64,000 nt of DNA from Physcomitrium patens (GCF_000002425.4 NC_037260.1:8464730-8528729), one strand, 5' to 3'; counted from the first letter of the stretch, positions 24,868 to 36,210 are shown. The notes: generated by a model from the sequence alone, not told the origin. Translations and numbers: made by a program.

Positions 24868-26874
24868 CTACGTCTTTGCTGATTTCTTCACAGCAGCATT
24901 GGTAACCTTCTCCTTGATTTTTGATAGACGAGGAGACTTTTTGGGGCTAGGATTTGCTGCAGCTCCATTTTTTCTTTTGTTACCTACCCCATGATTTTCA
25001 ATCTCCTCGACAATGCTTGCTTCTATCCCCCCTGAGAAAAATACACAGCCACGAAGTGTGGAGTTGAATATTTAATAAAAAAGAACTGCGCATTTTCAAG
25101 TGTTAGGGGGGTATTGTAGCAGGCTTATATGGCATTCAGAAACTATTATTAGCAATGCATGACTACTCTTGAATTTAAGTAGTTGACAGCTGTGCCAGAC
25201 TCTTGGCCGCCAAGCAGAGGTAGAGAGGAGCTCATTGAGTCTGGAAACTACATGAATTACCTGGGCAGGCTTTGGCTAGGTCTTGGACCTCACACTGATC
25301 CTTAACTGATAAATTATCCCAACCAGCCATTGCAGCTAGAGGGCTTGTCCACCATCTCAGTTTGAGGAAGCACTCAACATGTCTCCACGCAGGCTGCTTG
25401 CCACGAAAGCGAGGGTTGTCTACCATAGTTGCTACGCGCACCTGCACGAGACAAAACTTCATCTTTAGATGAAACTACCATGTGCCGTATTGTTTTCTCA
25501 AAAGTCAGGATCTGGCAGCAACAAAATTTCGAAATTAAGAAACTTGAGCAACACGCTAACAAGTACTCTTGCGAAGTCATGTTCGCACACTCATCTGAAA
25601 CATGCCAGCAATTAGATTGGAAGCGTACGGATCCTGATCCTCTCATTATACATTAATGTAAGCATACTGGGACGACCTGGTTGTCACCACATAAACCACT
25701 GCTCAGAGTGAATTGCAACAGCATTTCACTTACGTGTCCTTTCTCAATCTTTTCATTACAGCTCTTGCAAATAGATCGAGAGCTCTTGGCGTTCTCAATC
25801 TCATATTCACCAGTGTTGTCTCCACTCCCTCCAGCTGTAGGCGCTGGTGTAATCGATTTGCCTCTGTTAATCTCTTCGTCCGACGCTGCCAACGACCCTG
25901 ATTTCAAAAGAGCTGAAATGGTTCGTAAATGATTTTCATGATTCCCTGAGTTCAAATGGTTATGATCTATTGTGGGACTAATCCCACTTTTAATTCTCAC
26001 TAAGGGAAGTGAAAGCTGTGTAATCATAACAATGAACACTAGAAGAGTGCTTGTTCAACTGGAAATATCTGACCAGGTGGAGAGAACACATCGCAAACCT
26101 TCTATGTACTTTCGCAGATTTTGCAAATCACCTGCCCTCAAGTCCTCTAATCCATCAATCTCTTCCAAACTGCAATGTAAGGTTTGTGGTCAGGAGATGA
26201 CATTGATAAACCCTAAAAATGCCGATGCGAGCCTGGCTACACTACACATAATGAGAGCTCGTAAGAGTCGAATGAATAGCTTCAAAAATATTGGTACTCT
26301 GTACTTCCAAAGAAATGTGAAACATTTAACAATTCTGCCTGAATTTGCCAGTTAAACGACGGCTGCTCAAACCAGCAACTTTGAAATATCTTAGGGTATA
26401 GGCGTGCGATAGACAAGCATCCTAATTACTAGACACATTCAATTCTAGATACTTACGACTTGATTTCATTTTCATTCTGAAAGACGCAACTCGCATGATT
26501 CCACAGCTGTAAAAACCAACACATTTTGCTAATTCAGTTTCAGGAATGCGAGATGCAAAACTAACAATCGCAAATTTAGGTGACCAACTGAAACGATGGA
26601 GTTCAAAACACAAATAGAGACAAGAGTAAAGACCATGATTTTTTCATACTGTAATCATATTCCAGCGCTCACCAAAACGACGAATCATGAAGAAGTGTTT
26701 AAGATTGCAAATACTTACTGGCATTACTCCGTTAAATTGATGAGCAGTCTGAACCTTGGCCAGACGAAAAGCATCTTTGACAATGGGTTTGTTGCATGCT
26801 CTACAAGAGGACCTGGAGCTCTTGGCATATTCCGCCTTCCATGGTTTATGTGCTGATTCTATATCCTTCGTCAT
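24868..26874 (-). CDS. stand-alone double PARP1-type zinc-finger protein, 261 aa, no catalytic domain
   Basis: Six coding exons join in perfect phase: 26719-26874, 26457-26506, 26099-26169, 25734-25897, 25261-25441 and 24868-25031. They give 786 nt, 261 aa plus TAG. Zinc finger 1 (residues about 14-92) has ligands C24, C27, H56 and C59 and the motifs YAKSSRSSC, NGVMPLWNHASCVF and IDGLEDLR. Finger 2 (about 124-207) has ligands C136, C139, H168 and C171 with KIEKGHVRV and WRHVECF, then GWDNLSVKDQ. The tail (about 223-261) is basic (NKRKNG, SPKKSPRLSKIKEK) and looks like a nuclear localisation signal. In PARP1 these paired fingers bind DNA breaks, and the finger sequences resemble plant PARP1 more than the DNA 3'-phosphatase ZDP. 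The frame ends right after the basic tail, where PARP1 would continue, so break binding without ADP-ribosylation is inferred. Exon 4 has a second in-frame acceptor 15 nt upstream. Confidence 0.9.
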
Positions 26875-29609
26875 GTCGCTTTGTACTTCCGTGTGAACAA
26901 ATACTTGTGACCTGATAGAGGAAACGGCAATACATGATGAACTTTCCAGTAGACCACCTTGAAAAACTTCAAGCTAAACACTAGACAATGAACAAGTTGT
27001 GTTCTGCAGTATGAAGTACTGACATGTAAGCTGCACCATCCAGAAGGCTACAGGGGAAGGGTAGGGAGATGCATGGTAACAAGTTTGCTTTTGCAAAGCT
27101 GACTTTCGTCACGTGTACCAAACGCAGCACCCAGGAAACCTCAGATTCTGCATATTCATCTAGACGCTACCAAGAAGTTCTCTTAACTAGGATTTTCTCA
27201 GCAGAAGTACTGACGTCTTATGTGGCATGCAATTCAACATAATTTATCAACCAATGAAATCAGAAGCACTTTATCATGTAAAAGCTCACAGCAAGAGCTC
27301 ATCATGTACACTGATCAATGTCCAAGACATGCAAAGAAAAAAAATGATAACCCGATCCACATAAAGAAAATCGTAAGTAAATCGAGACACTCCATATCAC
27401 GCACTAGAAACTGGTATGAGTGTTGTATGCCCAACAATGTACTCGAATTTCGGGAACCGAAAGGCCCGGAACTGTTTCAAGCTCTAACCTCTGAAGCAGA
27501 AAAACAGACAATGAAATAGCTCATGTTCACAATACAATCGAAGAAGCTATTTAACAGAATACCCATCAAAACTAACACAATCCGCCAGAGAACACGCCAC
27601 AAAGCGTCACTCACCTTTCGATCAGCAAAAACTTGAAAGAAACCTCAATCGATCAACCGTTCGCTCGAACAGCAAAAAAACGAATCACCTTCTAAAGCAA
27701 TGAAAATGAATCCAAAGCACAGATTGAAAATCAACGGAAGGCTGTGAGGATTGGTTCACGAGGCTACATTGGCGTCTCTTCTGCTTCACCTTATGGTGAA
27801 GCAAGGATAGAAGGCTGTCGGCGATGGCGAGCATCCGGGCAAGGTGGCATTCGCATGGAGCAACACTTGGCGATGACAACGAGGCCAAAAATCAATTTAG
27901 CTTGAATCGCTGAGCGAAAATTGCTCTCCAACAGCGTCCTGCCAAATAATATCACAATGAATGAACGTTGTTCATCTAACGGATGATATATCGAATAGAC
28001 ATCGATGGGTGATAACATGTGGATGAAGGGGTTTTTTAAACTGCTACTTTAGTCGAGTTTTTGGCCCCGCCTCTTGCAATTTCGAATATTGGCAGCCACC
28101 GCGCCAGCTCTGGATTCAAATTCCTATGGCGTGGTCTCACCTATTACCGCCTCGGGTCTCATTCCCGTCATGGTATGAGGTGGGATGCTTCGAAAGCACT
28201 GAGATGGTGAAGCTTAGTTGTGTGGCAGAGCTGCTATACACCATACTGCCGGACGGTGTACTTTGCTAGGGAAGGTTGGATGGAGCATGAGCATGGAAAT
28301 TGGGACGAGGGTTACGATGCTGCTTGCACATGTAAATCTGAACTGTGCGTGAGGTATATCTGATGCCTTTGAGCTGATCAACTGTGAATGGAATTGCGAA
28401 TTTCCCCCCACTGTGATCGTTTCGCACGGTGGTTTGTACGAGATTTAGGTGGCGATTTGCAGAAGATTATGTGAGACCTGTGAAGGTTTACGGACGTAGC
28501 AAGTTGTTGGTTAACTAGGATTGGTCATGGGTTCTAGGGGATGAAATGACGAGAAGAAGTGTTACAGCAGAATAATTCTAGAATTCGAGACAATATTATT
28601 TAAGTGAAATATGCACTAGCAGTATACTATTATCATAATGAGCGTTAATTTTACACTGCCATTAATGTGATGTTTTTTGTGATCATCCAAGCGTCTGCAG
28701 ATACTAAGACGATTTGTGAAAACTTTCTTGAAGAGCGTTGTTGAACAAGGTGCCGAAGCTGTCTAACCACGAAATGAATGATGCAGCTTGCGGACTCCAT
28801 GGACGCTGTTATTGAGAGCTCATTAACTGTGGACATGCTGAGCACACCTCAGAGGTTAGGTCCTATGAATGCCTTCTTCGACTCTAACATTCGAGTTTAA
28901 AACTATGCGTAGCTTGCAACAGCGTGCATTTTATTGATATTAAATTCAATGAACTCTGCGATTTGTAGAGCTCAATCATTAGCAGTAAACTAAGCTCTGG
29001 CTTTGACACCAACACTATTGACACTCAATTGATAAGAATTTTACATGCACGGATCTGAAAGTTGAAGTAGTTTCAGGAAACTAGAAGTGAAGAGAAAGGA
29101 GTGGAAGATGAAGTTCGCAGAATTCAAAAGTAAGATTCCAACAGCACAAGTATTTCAGGATCGTCAGTAATACAATCTTTCTATCATCTGCACACTATAG
29201 TTAGACTTCTCACAAAAACTTAAGCAATTCGGCTTCATTAATATAACTGGCGCCAAGTTGCTATGATATAGCTGCTCAAGTGATACTAACTGTAATAGGC
29301 TGTGGTTGAGAGGAATACACACACACAGATATAAATATACTTATATATATATATATATATATATGCAAACACAAATATTCTGCTCAATTCAAAGAAGGGT
29401 TTGAAGACTATAATATGCGACTCGTTTTTCTGTACTTTTCAAGATATATTGTGATCTTATTAACATCTTCGGCCATTGAGGTGTTTCACGTACTTCGAGG
29501 CTGCGACTTCATATAGATGAGCTTGAAACCCTCAATATTGTTAGCAAGTATAATGTGGTATAGGCATTTTGGTTTTTGGAATACTGTATATGTTGACTGG
29601 TGACATATT
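26875..29609. promoter_or_regulatory. intergenic region between two divergent genes
   Basis: It holds the upstream region of the zinc-finger gene (leftward) and of the gene at 29610 (rightward). The part at about 27540-28020 may contain 5' UTR exons of the zinc-finger gene, which is not provable by eye. A CA/TA dinucleotide tract lies at 29320-29365. No conserved exon was recognised on either strand. Confidence 0.35.
29340..29365. repeat. (TA)n microsatellite next to a short (CA)n tract
   Basis: A run of about eleven TA units is preceded by acacacacacag and a tatata-rich spacer, about 250 bp upstream of the next gene's first visible ATG. Such tracts vary in length. Confidence 0.9.
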
Positions 29610-32287
29610 ATGAATATGGCAGGCTGCGAGCAATCGTCGAGTATCTACGATGCATACATTTCATCTGCAAACTCTTGTGCTCCTCCAGAGGTAATGGAGG
29701 TCCCTCAAGTTGCATGCCCAGGCCCCACGGAGAGTGTCATCCTTAAGAATCGTCCAAAGAGGGTAGGTCTCACTCCTCAACACTGGAATCAGGTAGGGTT
29801 CATGAAAGATGCAGAGGCAGAACATTTGAACCAAAGGCAGCTTACTCAAACTCACATCACGAAATATACCAAAACCTCTCGATCCTCGCATTCTACAAAA
29901 CTTGGGGTGGGCTTCAAAGTTCCTCAGAAGCACGAGAGATGCCTAGCACCAGGAGCTGGTGTCTATTACATGCCAAGCCGGTCGATTACCTCAAAAGGCT
30001 ACGGACAAGCTTGCACCGTCGAGGCACTATCACTTCTTGCAGACGTTTCTTGCAAGCTAAAGCGCACGCATCAGCTTTCGTCCGATCTGACTTCAACCCT
30101 TTCAGAAAAGGACTATCACAAGGTAAAGTTGGACGACAGACTGAACACATTCATTTTTGTTGTATTTTAAATTACACCACAGTCTACTTCACCTTACAGA
30201 AGTTGACATAGTGCATCATACAACTAGATTTCGGTAGTGTGATTAGTCCCCCGCGAAGTAAGAGAGACCATTGCAGTACTTGAAATAATTGGTTCGTCGT
30301 GTACGTCTTTTATTGATGCAAGACGCCTACCAATAAAATATCAATAAGGACGTTGGTATCTGTACAGAAAAATTTCGCCAATCCTCATTGCAAGGAACAC
30401 TACCATGATAAGCATTCAAATAAGCTACCTCTTCTTATAAAAGATAATTCATGCAAGGTACGCAGAAACTCGTTTTCCAGGAACATTTTAGAAACGCAAA
30501 TCTAAACAGAGGTGTATGTATACTACTTCAACTTTGTGAATTCTAGCTGGATTACCTCCGAAAATCTCCGTGGTAAACTTTCTGAGTTATTAGCTAGTCA
30601 GGACATGTATCTTCACCCAAACGATAATGACCAATCGACTATGCAAAGCGGTGAGTCACTGATAAACAGTTTTCCGAGGTGCAGGCATTGATTTAAGGTT
30701 CTCATCAGGTGTTTTGCACTCCTGTGCAGGTTGTGCGAAAGTTGCGTACGCCTCGAAGAACATCACTGACTATATTTCCATGCCAAACCAAACCGCAAAA
30801 AAATACCAGTCTATCCAAGTGTGATGAGTTATGTTACTGCACTGAGTCGATTAGCAGTTTGGTTGACGCAGGCAGTTTACGTAACCGTCTGCCCATGGCT
30901 GATGTTTCTACGATAACTTCTACGAAATCAGAGCTTCTTTCAGAAGACAAATTTTCCTGCGACCAGCTGATGTCCAATATTGAGGCTCCTCAAGCTCAAA
31001 GTGCAACGAACCTTGAGAGGTTCTCTAAATCCCTGGTTTCCGTCGACAAATCAATATCCAAAACCGAGGTACTTCAGGCTCAAAGTGCAACAAATTTTGG
31101 GAGATTCTCCAAATCCTCGTGTCAACTTAGTGACACGAAGAAAAGAATTCGTAGAGGATTTAAGCGGACGGAGCGTTTCACCCTCCAAATTCTACAGTTC
31201 ATTGGAGACTTGACTGTTCCAGAGAGGCTCATAAGGCAGGAATTGGGCAATAATCCTGATACCAGCAAAGCCCTTAGACTGTAAGACATCTCCACTGAGT
31301 CATCTCTTGTGAGGCTTGAGCATATTTTTAGCACTGATAAATTTTAAGACAATGGAAAACAAGCTGGATCGTTCGTCTACCAGTTGCACTATGGTTAGGA
31401 AGGCAACAATCCTCAGAAATTCTTTTCACATGCGATTCCTTACGTGGAGCACATAAAATATTGCGACATTTGGTACTGGAGCTCCACAATGCAACTTTAT
31501 GGCAGCTAGATAGATGAAATTGTTTGTTAAGTTTCTTGCTTCCAAATTGCACTAGATGATCTTTCATCAGCTACATAACGTTTTATAATACAGGGAGTTT
31601 CTGTACATTTTCAAATTCATTTAAACAGGGACTGCTATGTTGTCGACTTTTCAGATTGGTGTCGGACCGCAAAGTCACGCGATTAGGTACTGGAGGCAGA
31701 GGTCGAGCTTATGAATACGTGGTATCTACCGATTCTTTCTCTATAATCTCTAATATCTCGGGCACATACAATTTAGCCCTCTATATACAGCGGATCCTCA
31801 CCTGTCTATCAACAAATAGAAACTCGGTCGGTAAGTAAAATAAATTGACGGGAAATGCCTCACCTCCGCTTTGGAGGACTTTGAAAGTTGCAACTGATTC
31901 TGCTTTACAATTATCAGATCATACTTTTTAAGAGTGCGTGCATGTAAACTTTCTGTACAGGCCACAGAGAAAGGACTCCTACAACTTCGTGGATTGGAGC
32001 AAGCAGTTGAGGAAATCATTGATCTGACGCCTGAATCTGAAAGTGTCTCATCCTCTAATCCAGTTGCTAGCGCTACAAATGTCTCTGATGCTTGCGAACC
32101 TAAAGCACAGTGCCTCCGGACTGAAGATACAAAGATTTCAGAGCCATTGGCAGCAGACAAAAATGTGAGCCGGTCCTTATCTGTGACGCCACATTGTTTC
32201 CTAGGGTGGCAAGTGCAGGACCTAAACTCCGTCATTCGTTCAGAAACGCTTGACCTTGAGAGATCAGGTGTCACTGGATGCTCATAA
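29610..32287 (+). CDS. unrecognised protein with winged-helix-like segment and SUMO-interacting-type motif (about 485 aa)
   Basis: Four exons join in phase: 29610-30122, 30730-31280, 31655-31721 and 31961-32287 (TAA), giving about 485 aa. An extra small exon near 30535-30649 is possible but its phase does not close. An upstream exon is also possible, since gcag/GC at 29619-29623 could be an acceptor. Residues about 311-378, crossing two exon junctions, read like a winged helix: RFTLQILQFIGDLTVPERL, then SKALRLLVSDRKV, then GTGGRGRAYEYV. The last pattern occurs in plant DNA-binding winged-helix proteins as I recall them. A C-terminal EEIIDLTPESES fits a SUMO-interacting motif (hydrophobic core plus acidic/Ser stretch). 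Basic runs (KKRIRRGFKR) suit a nuclear protein. Two near-identical segments (QAQSATN-FxRFSKS) lie 84 bp apart. No named family is assigned. DNA or chromatin binding is inferred. Confidence 0.62.
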
Positions 32288-32789
32288 CGGCAGTAAAGTA
32301 ATTCGGAAATTGGAATCACTTACCTATCTTACTTTCGCGTCACCAAGAATTTGTGTAGATGTAAAGAAATCCACAAATGAGATTACAGCAATATCCCCTT
32401 AACTCTGCAATTTAGGACTCAGTCAAGGCAGCTGTGAACTCTCATGAAGACTAACAGTTCCTAAAATTTGCTTCCCGACCTATTGGTTAGATACAATAGA
32501 CGTGATGAAAGTCGGGAAAAACAAGTCAGAAAAACCTACAGCCCTTGCACAGCTTTATGTAGGAAAAACAAACCAAAATCGCTGAATTTTGCAGCGCGCA
32601 CTGAGAATTTAGTGCGAATGCTTTCTTGGATTCTCGCGCAGGCGCGTTATCTTCACAGACTCGAAATTGATATGAATTGCAATTTCACCCAGGCAAATTG
32701 ATATCACTAGGCCAACTGAGAGATTGTAATTGTTGGTCGGTGGAGAGTCCGGTACAATCCCATCAGCCGCACAATGCTGCCGGACTTAA
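32288..32789. other. 3' flank of the preceding gene, no gene recognised
   Basis: It probably contains the 3' UTR of the gene ending at 32287. The open frame at 32468-32701 shows no homology that I can name. From about 32790 the sequence begins to resemble a gypsy LTR start, which places the edge of the gene island here. Confidence 0.4.
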
Positions 32790-32839
32790 CGTCACAAAGT
32801 CTTAGGTCAGATCATAAATATAATGTTGACTTTATACAT

Positions 32840-33789
32840 TGTCGTGTTGTAATGCGACTATATGGTGAAAGATGATAATATGGATCTTATCATAGAAGAG
32901 CCAAGTTAAAAGATAAAATAAAAAAAACATGGATAAAAGATAGGAAGGTAATAAAACTTTTAGTAGTACTGCCTTTTTAGAAAAGTGACCTCTACTTACT
33001 TTGTAGGGCCATAAATAAGGCAAAATAAAGTAGATTGGAAAAATAAATGATACAAGTATCTTTAGGAAGAAGTTAAGAATAAATTCTAGCAAAAATTATC
33101 TAGAAAAACTAGATATTGATATCCAGAGACGGCCAATTATGAACCAAGGTCGAAATCAGACCATGAGGCACAAAACCAAGCCTTGACGATGATTTTGGGA
33201 TTCTTTTGCAAATCGGAGAGTAGGGTTTGATTTAAGGTTAAGATTTGGTTTAAGAATTAGAGTTTGATTTAGGATTTGATTTAGGATTAGGATTTGATTT
33301 AAGATTAGGATTTGGTTAGGAGTTGATTTAGAGTTTAGGATTTGATTTAGGATTTGATTTAGGATTTGATTTAAGATTAAGATTTGGTTAGGAGTTGATT
33401 TAGAGTTTAAGATTTGATTTAGGATTTGATTTAGGATTTAGGATTTTATTATGATTTATTTAAGATTTAAGATTTAGTTAGTTTTTGGCCTAAAATTTGA
33501 ATGAATTTCAATAAGATTTTAATTAAGATTAAATTAAGATTGAATTGAGATGTATTTGAGATATATTTGTGATCATTTAAATATTTTTTTTAAGTTTTTT
33601 TTATTGCTTCTTTGTAATTCCTTTGAGATTTCTTTGAATTTAATTAAAACTTACTTAGTATTGTTATGGTCTAATTAAAATTTAGTTGCTATTCTATTAA
33701 AGTTAGGATTTTGTTATTGCAATTTGTATTCTACTTTTCATAGTCAGGTGCTTGGAGCATTCTCAAGCAAGACTCCTCGTATTATAATA
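32840..33789 (+). repeat. family X element 5' LTR, short form (950 bp)
   Basis: It begins TGTCGTGTTGTAATGCGAC. It contains a degenerate TTTAGG-like array at about 33220-33480 and ends at 33789 with tattataata, where the 3' LTR has tattacgaca. Compared with the solo copies it lacks a block of about 650 bp just before the array. Confidence 0.82.
33220..33480. repeat. degenerate telomere-like array in X 5' LTR
   Basis: Units of the form AGGATTTGATTT and AGGATTTGG recur, a stretched and mutated version of TTTAGGG. The array sits at the corresponding place in the 3' LTR (about 42205-42420). Confidence 0.8.
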
Positions 33790-34059
33790 TATTTGGTGAA
33801 TCCGACATGAAAGCTTGAAGTATAAAGTATTAAATTTTATTGGTGGTTATTGAAATTGATCATCTATTTGATGGAAAGAAGATTGATTTTGGAGCTTTTT
33901 GACTTCTTGGAGCTTTACAAACTATCTTAAAATAGAATAGAAATATTTAGATTATCATAGAATATAATAGGGCTTTATAGACATGATGGAGCATTTTAAT
34001 GTATCATAAGGTATTTATTGGAGCATTTCAAGAAACATTTTTGATCATTGTAGAATAAA

Positions 34060-34740
34060 ATGGAAGATGTGTCATCAAGAACTTTGAATAAGTCGAATAT
34101 TTTGGATGGATCAAATATTAGTGATTTTTTTAAGGCTTTTTATATATTCATGGAAGAGCAACAAAGAGTGCAAGCAATTGAAAAAGATATCACAAGAGCA
34201 GTGTAAAGAGTCATCAAAAAATTTGGGAGATTTGAAGGATGCAACATTACTAAGTTTTTACAAGTTTATATATGTGAGATGGAGATATGCCAAATTCCTG
34301 AAGAAAAGATAATTTTAAGCTTCCATTTGGCTATTGAACATGGAATTCATAAAAAAATAGAGAAATTACTTGGAAGGGATATGGAGACATAGTCAAAATT
34401 TCAAGAACTTTTGAAGGAAAAATTTATTGATGGAGATGAAGATAAGATTATCAATCAAATTTTTTTGGATTTAATAGAGTTGTAAATAGGCAGGCATATG
34501 GATCTTTATGAATTCTTAGAAGAATTTGATGGGAGATTTTATCAACTCTCATCCTCAAAGAGACAATCATTGGGTGCTTTAAAGGTAGAATTATTTTTAA
34601 ATGGTGTTGATGATGCTTTGAGAGACGAGCTTTTCATGCTTCTTGTACATGACTCTATGGAGAGTGGTTGTACCAATAATTGAGAAAAATTGAAGGAAGT
34701 AGTGGTTGTTTTAATAAAGAAATGAGAAGCAAAAGCTAAA
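34060..34740 (+). pseudogene. gag-like frame of the family X element
   Basis: The frame opens at ATG 34060 (MEDVSSRTLNK). With three or four in-frame stops or shifts it reads through a helical segment ending YEFLEEFDGRFYQL and VELFLNGVDDALRDELF (34498-34683). The pattern of a hydrophobic/acidic helix pair followed by F-x-G and L-x-x-E-L-F-x-x-G resembles retrotransposon Gag domains. No zinc knuckle is certain. The assignment rests on position just after the 5' LTR and on this general pattern. Confidence 0.5.
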
Positions 34741-35188
34741 GGAGTTGCAATATGGCCTAAGAAATCTTTTACTTTAGCTTCTATATCATCTTTATCAATG
34801 CAAGGGACTAATCTTAAAAAAAGAGAAATGGAAGAGCAAGTGGGGGACTTCATAGAGGAACCAATTCTTTGCAAATGAAAGAAATTAGATCTTATACCAA
34901 GGGTGGTGAAGGAAAGAACAAAGACTCTTTTCATACTATTACTATGGAAGACAAAGGTATCCAAAAATTTGAGAGAAATTTGAAGATTAAAGATTTGGAA
35001 ACTAATGATAATGTGGTTGGTAGCTATAGCTATTCTACATTGAATAAGTTTATGCAAGTTGGTGATGGCAATTTGGATAGAGCATTTTTTGGTGACCAAA
35101 GCACATTTACTACATTTAAAGGAGGTGAAGTTGTTTTGTTCAGTACTTTGGATTATATTGAAGAGTTTAAGGTTGAACCTTCAAAAAA

Positions 35189-35527
35189 ATGGATTATGAA
35201 TCTATTCAAGGTTATGTTCATAGAAATTATATGAATTCACAATATTATAATGTAAGAAATTGTAGAATTATGCATGGAGATGATGATGAAAGTCAAATTA
35301 CATATAGCTATGAGACTACATATGACTTGGATGAAAGAAATTATAGATTTTTACATGATCATTATAAAAAGATTTATGAAATTATACAAAGTTATGATAC
35401 TAAATGTGGTTGTGAAACCACAAAGAATTATCATAAAAGTTATGAGACTTTTCAAGAGTATGAGATTTTTCAATATTATAAAATTATACAATGCTTTCAA
35501 ACAACAAAAGGTTATGATATTTCTTAA
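35189..35527 (+). other. tyrosine-rich open frame inside the X element
   Basis: A 112-codon frame contains 18 Tyr with many Glu, Gln, Lys and Ile residues, built from loosely repeated units such as SYET and NYHKSYETF. The frame may be a by-product of a tat/tatgag-rich tandem repeat and not a real protein. No family is recognised. Confidence 0.3.
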
Positions 35528-35836
35528 GGATGCATTGGAGAAGATATGAAGGATGTTATACAAGATTATGTAGCAAATAAAGATTATGAAACAAAAGATA
35601 AGGGTACTAAGTCATTACCTATGATTAAGTTAATTGTGAGAACTTCTCTTTTGGACCAAAGTCAAAGTTACATAGATAATGCACATATAATAGGGACACA
35701 ATTGGATTTTGACAAAGATAAGGTTCATCATCAAGTATAGAATTCAAAGGTGGAAAATCTAAAAATCTTAAAATATAAAGATAAAGGCAGTGGATTTAAA
35801 GATTACATAGACATCTTAAATGGAATGTGGAACCAA

Positions 35837-35839
<3 letters not shown>

Positions 35840-35868
<29 letters not shown>
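35840..35868. repeat. poly(A) run of about 28 bases
   Basis: A homopolymer tract in the internal region of the X element. Its length is likely to vary and may be hard to sequence accurately. Confidence 0.9.
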
Positions 35869-35872
<4 letters not shown>

Positions 35873-36210
35873 GAGAAGTATCATTGTAAAGAAAGACTAT
35901 ATAGGTATAAAAGGGAGGATATTTTCAAACTACTTGCACATGTGGAGTAAATAGAAAAAATGGCATTGAAAAAAAAATAAAAAATAAAAAAAATTAGAAA
36001 AGTATCATTGTAAAGCGAGACTATGGAGGTATAAAAATGGTGGTACTTTTACAAGATATAGGTGGCTTTGATTTAAGTTTTATTGGCATTGAAAAAAAAC
36101 TAGAAAAGTATCAATGTAAAGCAAGACTATGGAGGTATACAAAAAAAAAATACTCTTACAAGATATAGGTGCTTTTGATTCAAGTTGAATTAGCATTCAA
36201 AAAAAAAAAA
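35864..36210 (+). repeat. three imperfect tandem repeats of about 105-130 bp
   Basis: Each unit holds gaaaagtatcattgtaaag or a near copy, then gactatggaggtataaaa, then acaagatataggtg and an A-rich run. Unit starts are near 35871, 35997 and 36104. They occupy the 3' part of the X internal region. Confidence 0.75.

Noticed and set aside
25653..26039. Idea that the zinc-finger gene encodes the DNA 3'-phosphatase ZDP
   Set aside because: The finger sequences (MPLWNHASC, KIEKGxVR) are closer to PARP1, and no HAD-phosphatase motif (DxDGT-like) or phosphatase exon was found on the minus strand before the stop or in the 605 bp beyond.
27220..27519. 99-codon plus-strand frame in the divergent intergenic region
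   Set aside because: No homology recognised and no splice partners. It lies upstream of the zinc-finger gene on the other strand.
28651..28845. 64-codon minus-strand frame
   Set aside because: Short, no recognised motif, no supporting splice context.
34542..35099. 185-codon minus-strand frame in the X element
   Set aside because: It is antisense to the gag-like frame and rich in Ser, Phe and Thr as expected from the reverse of an A-rich coding stretch.
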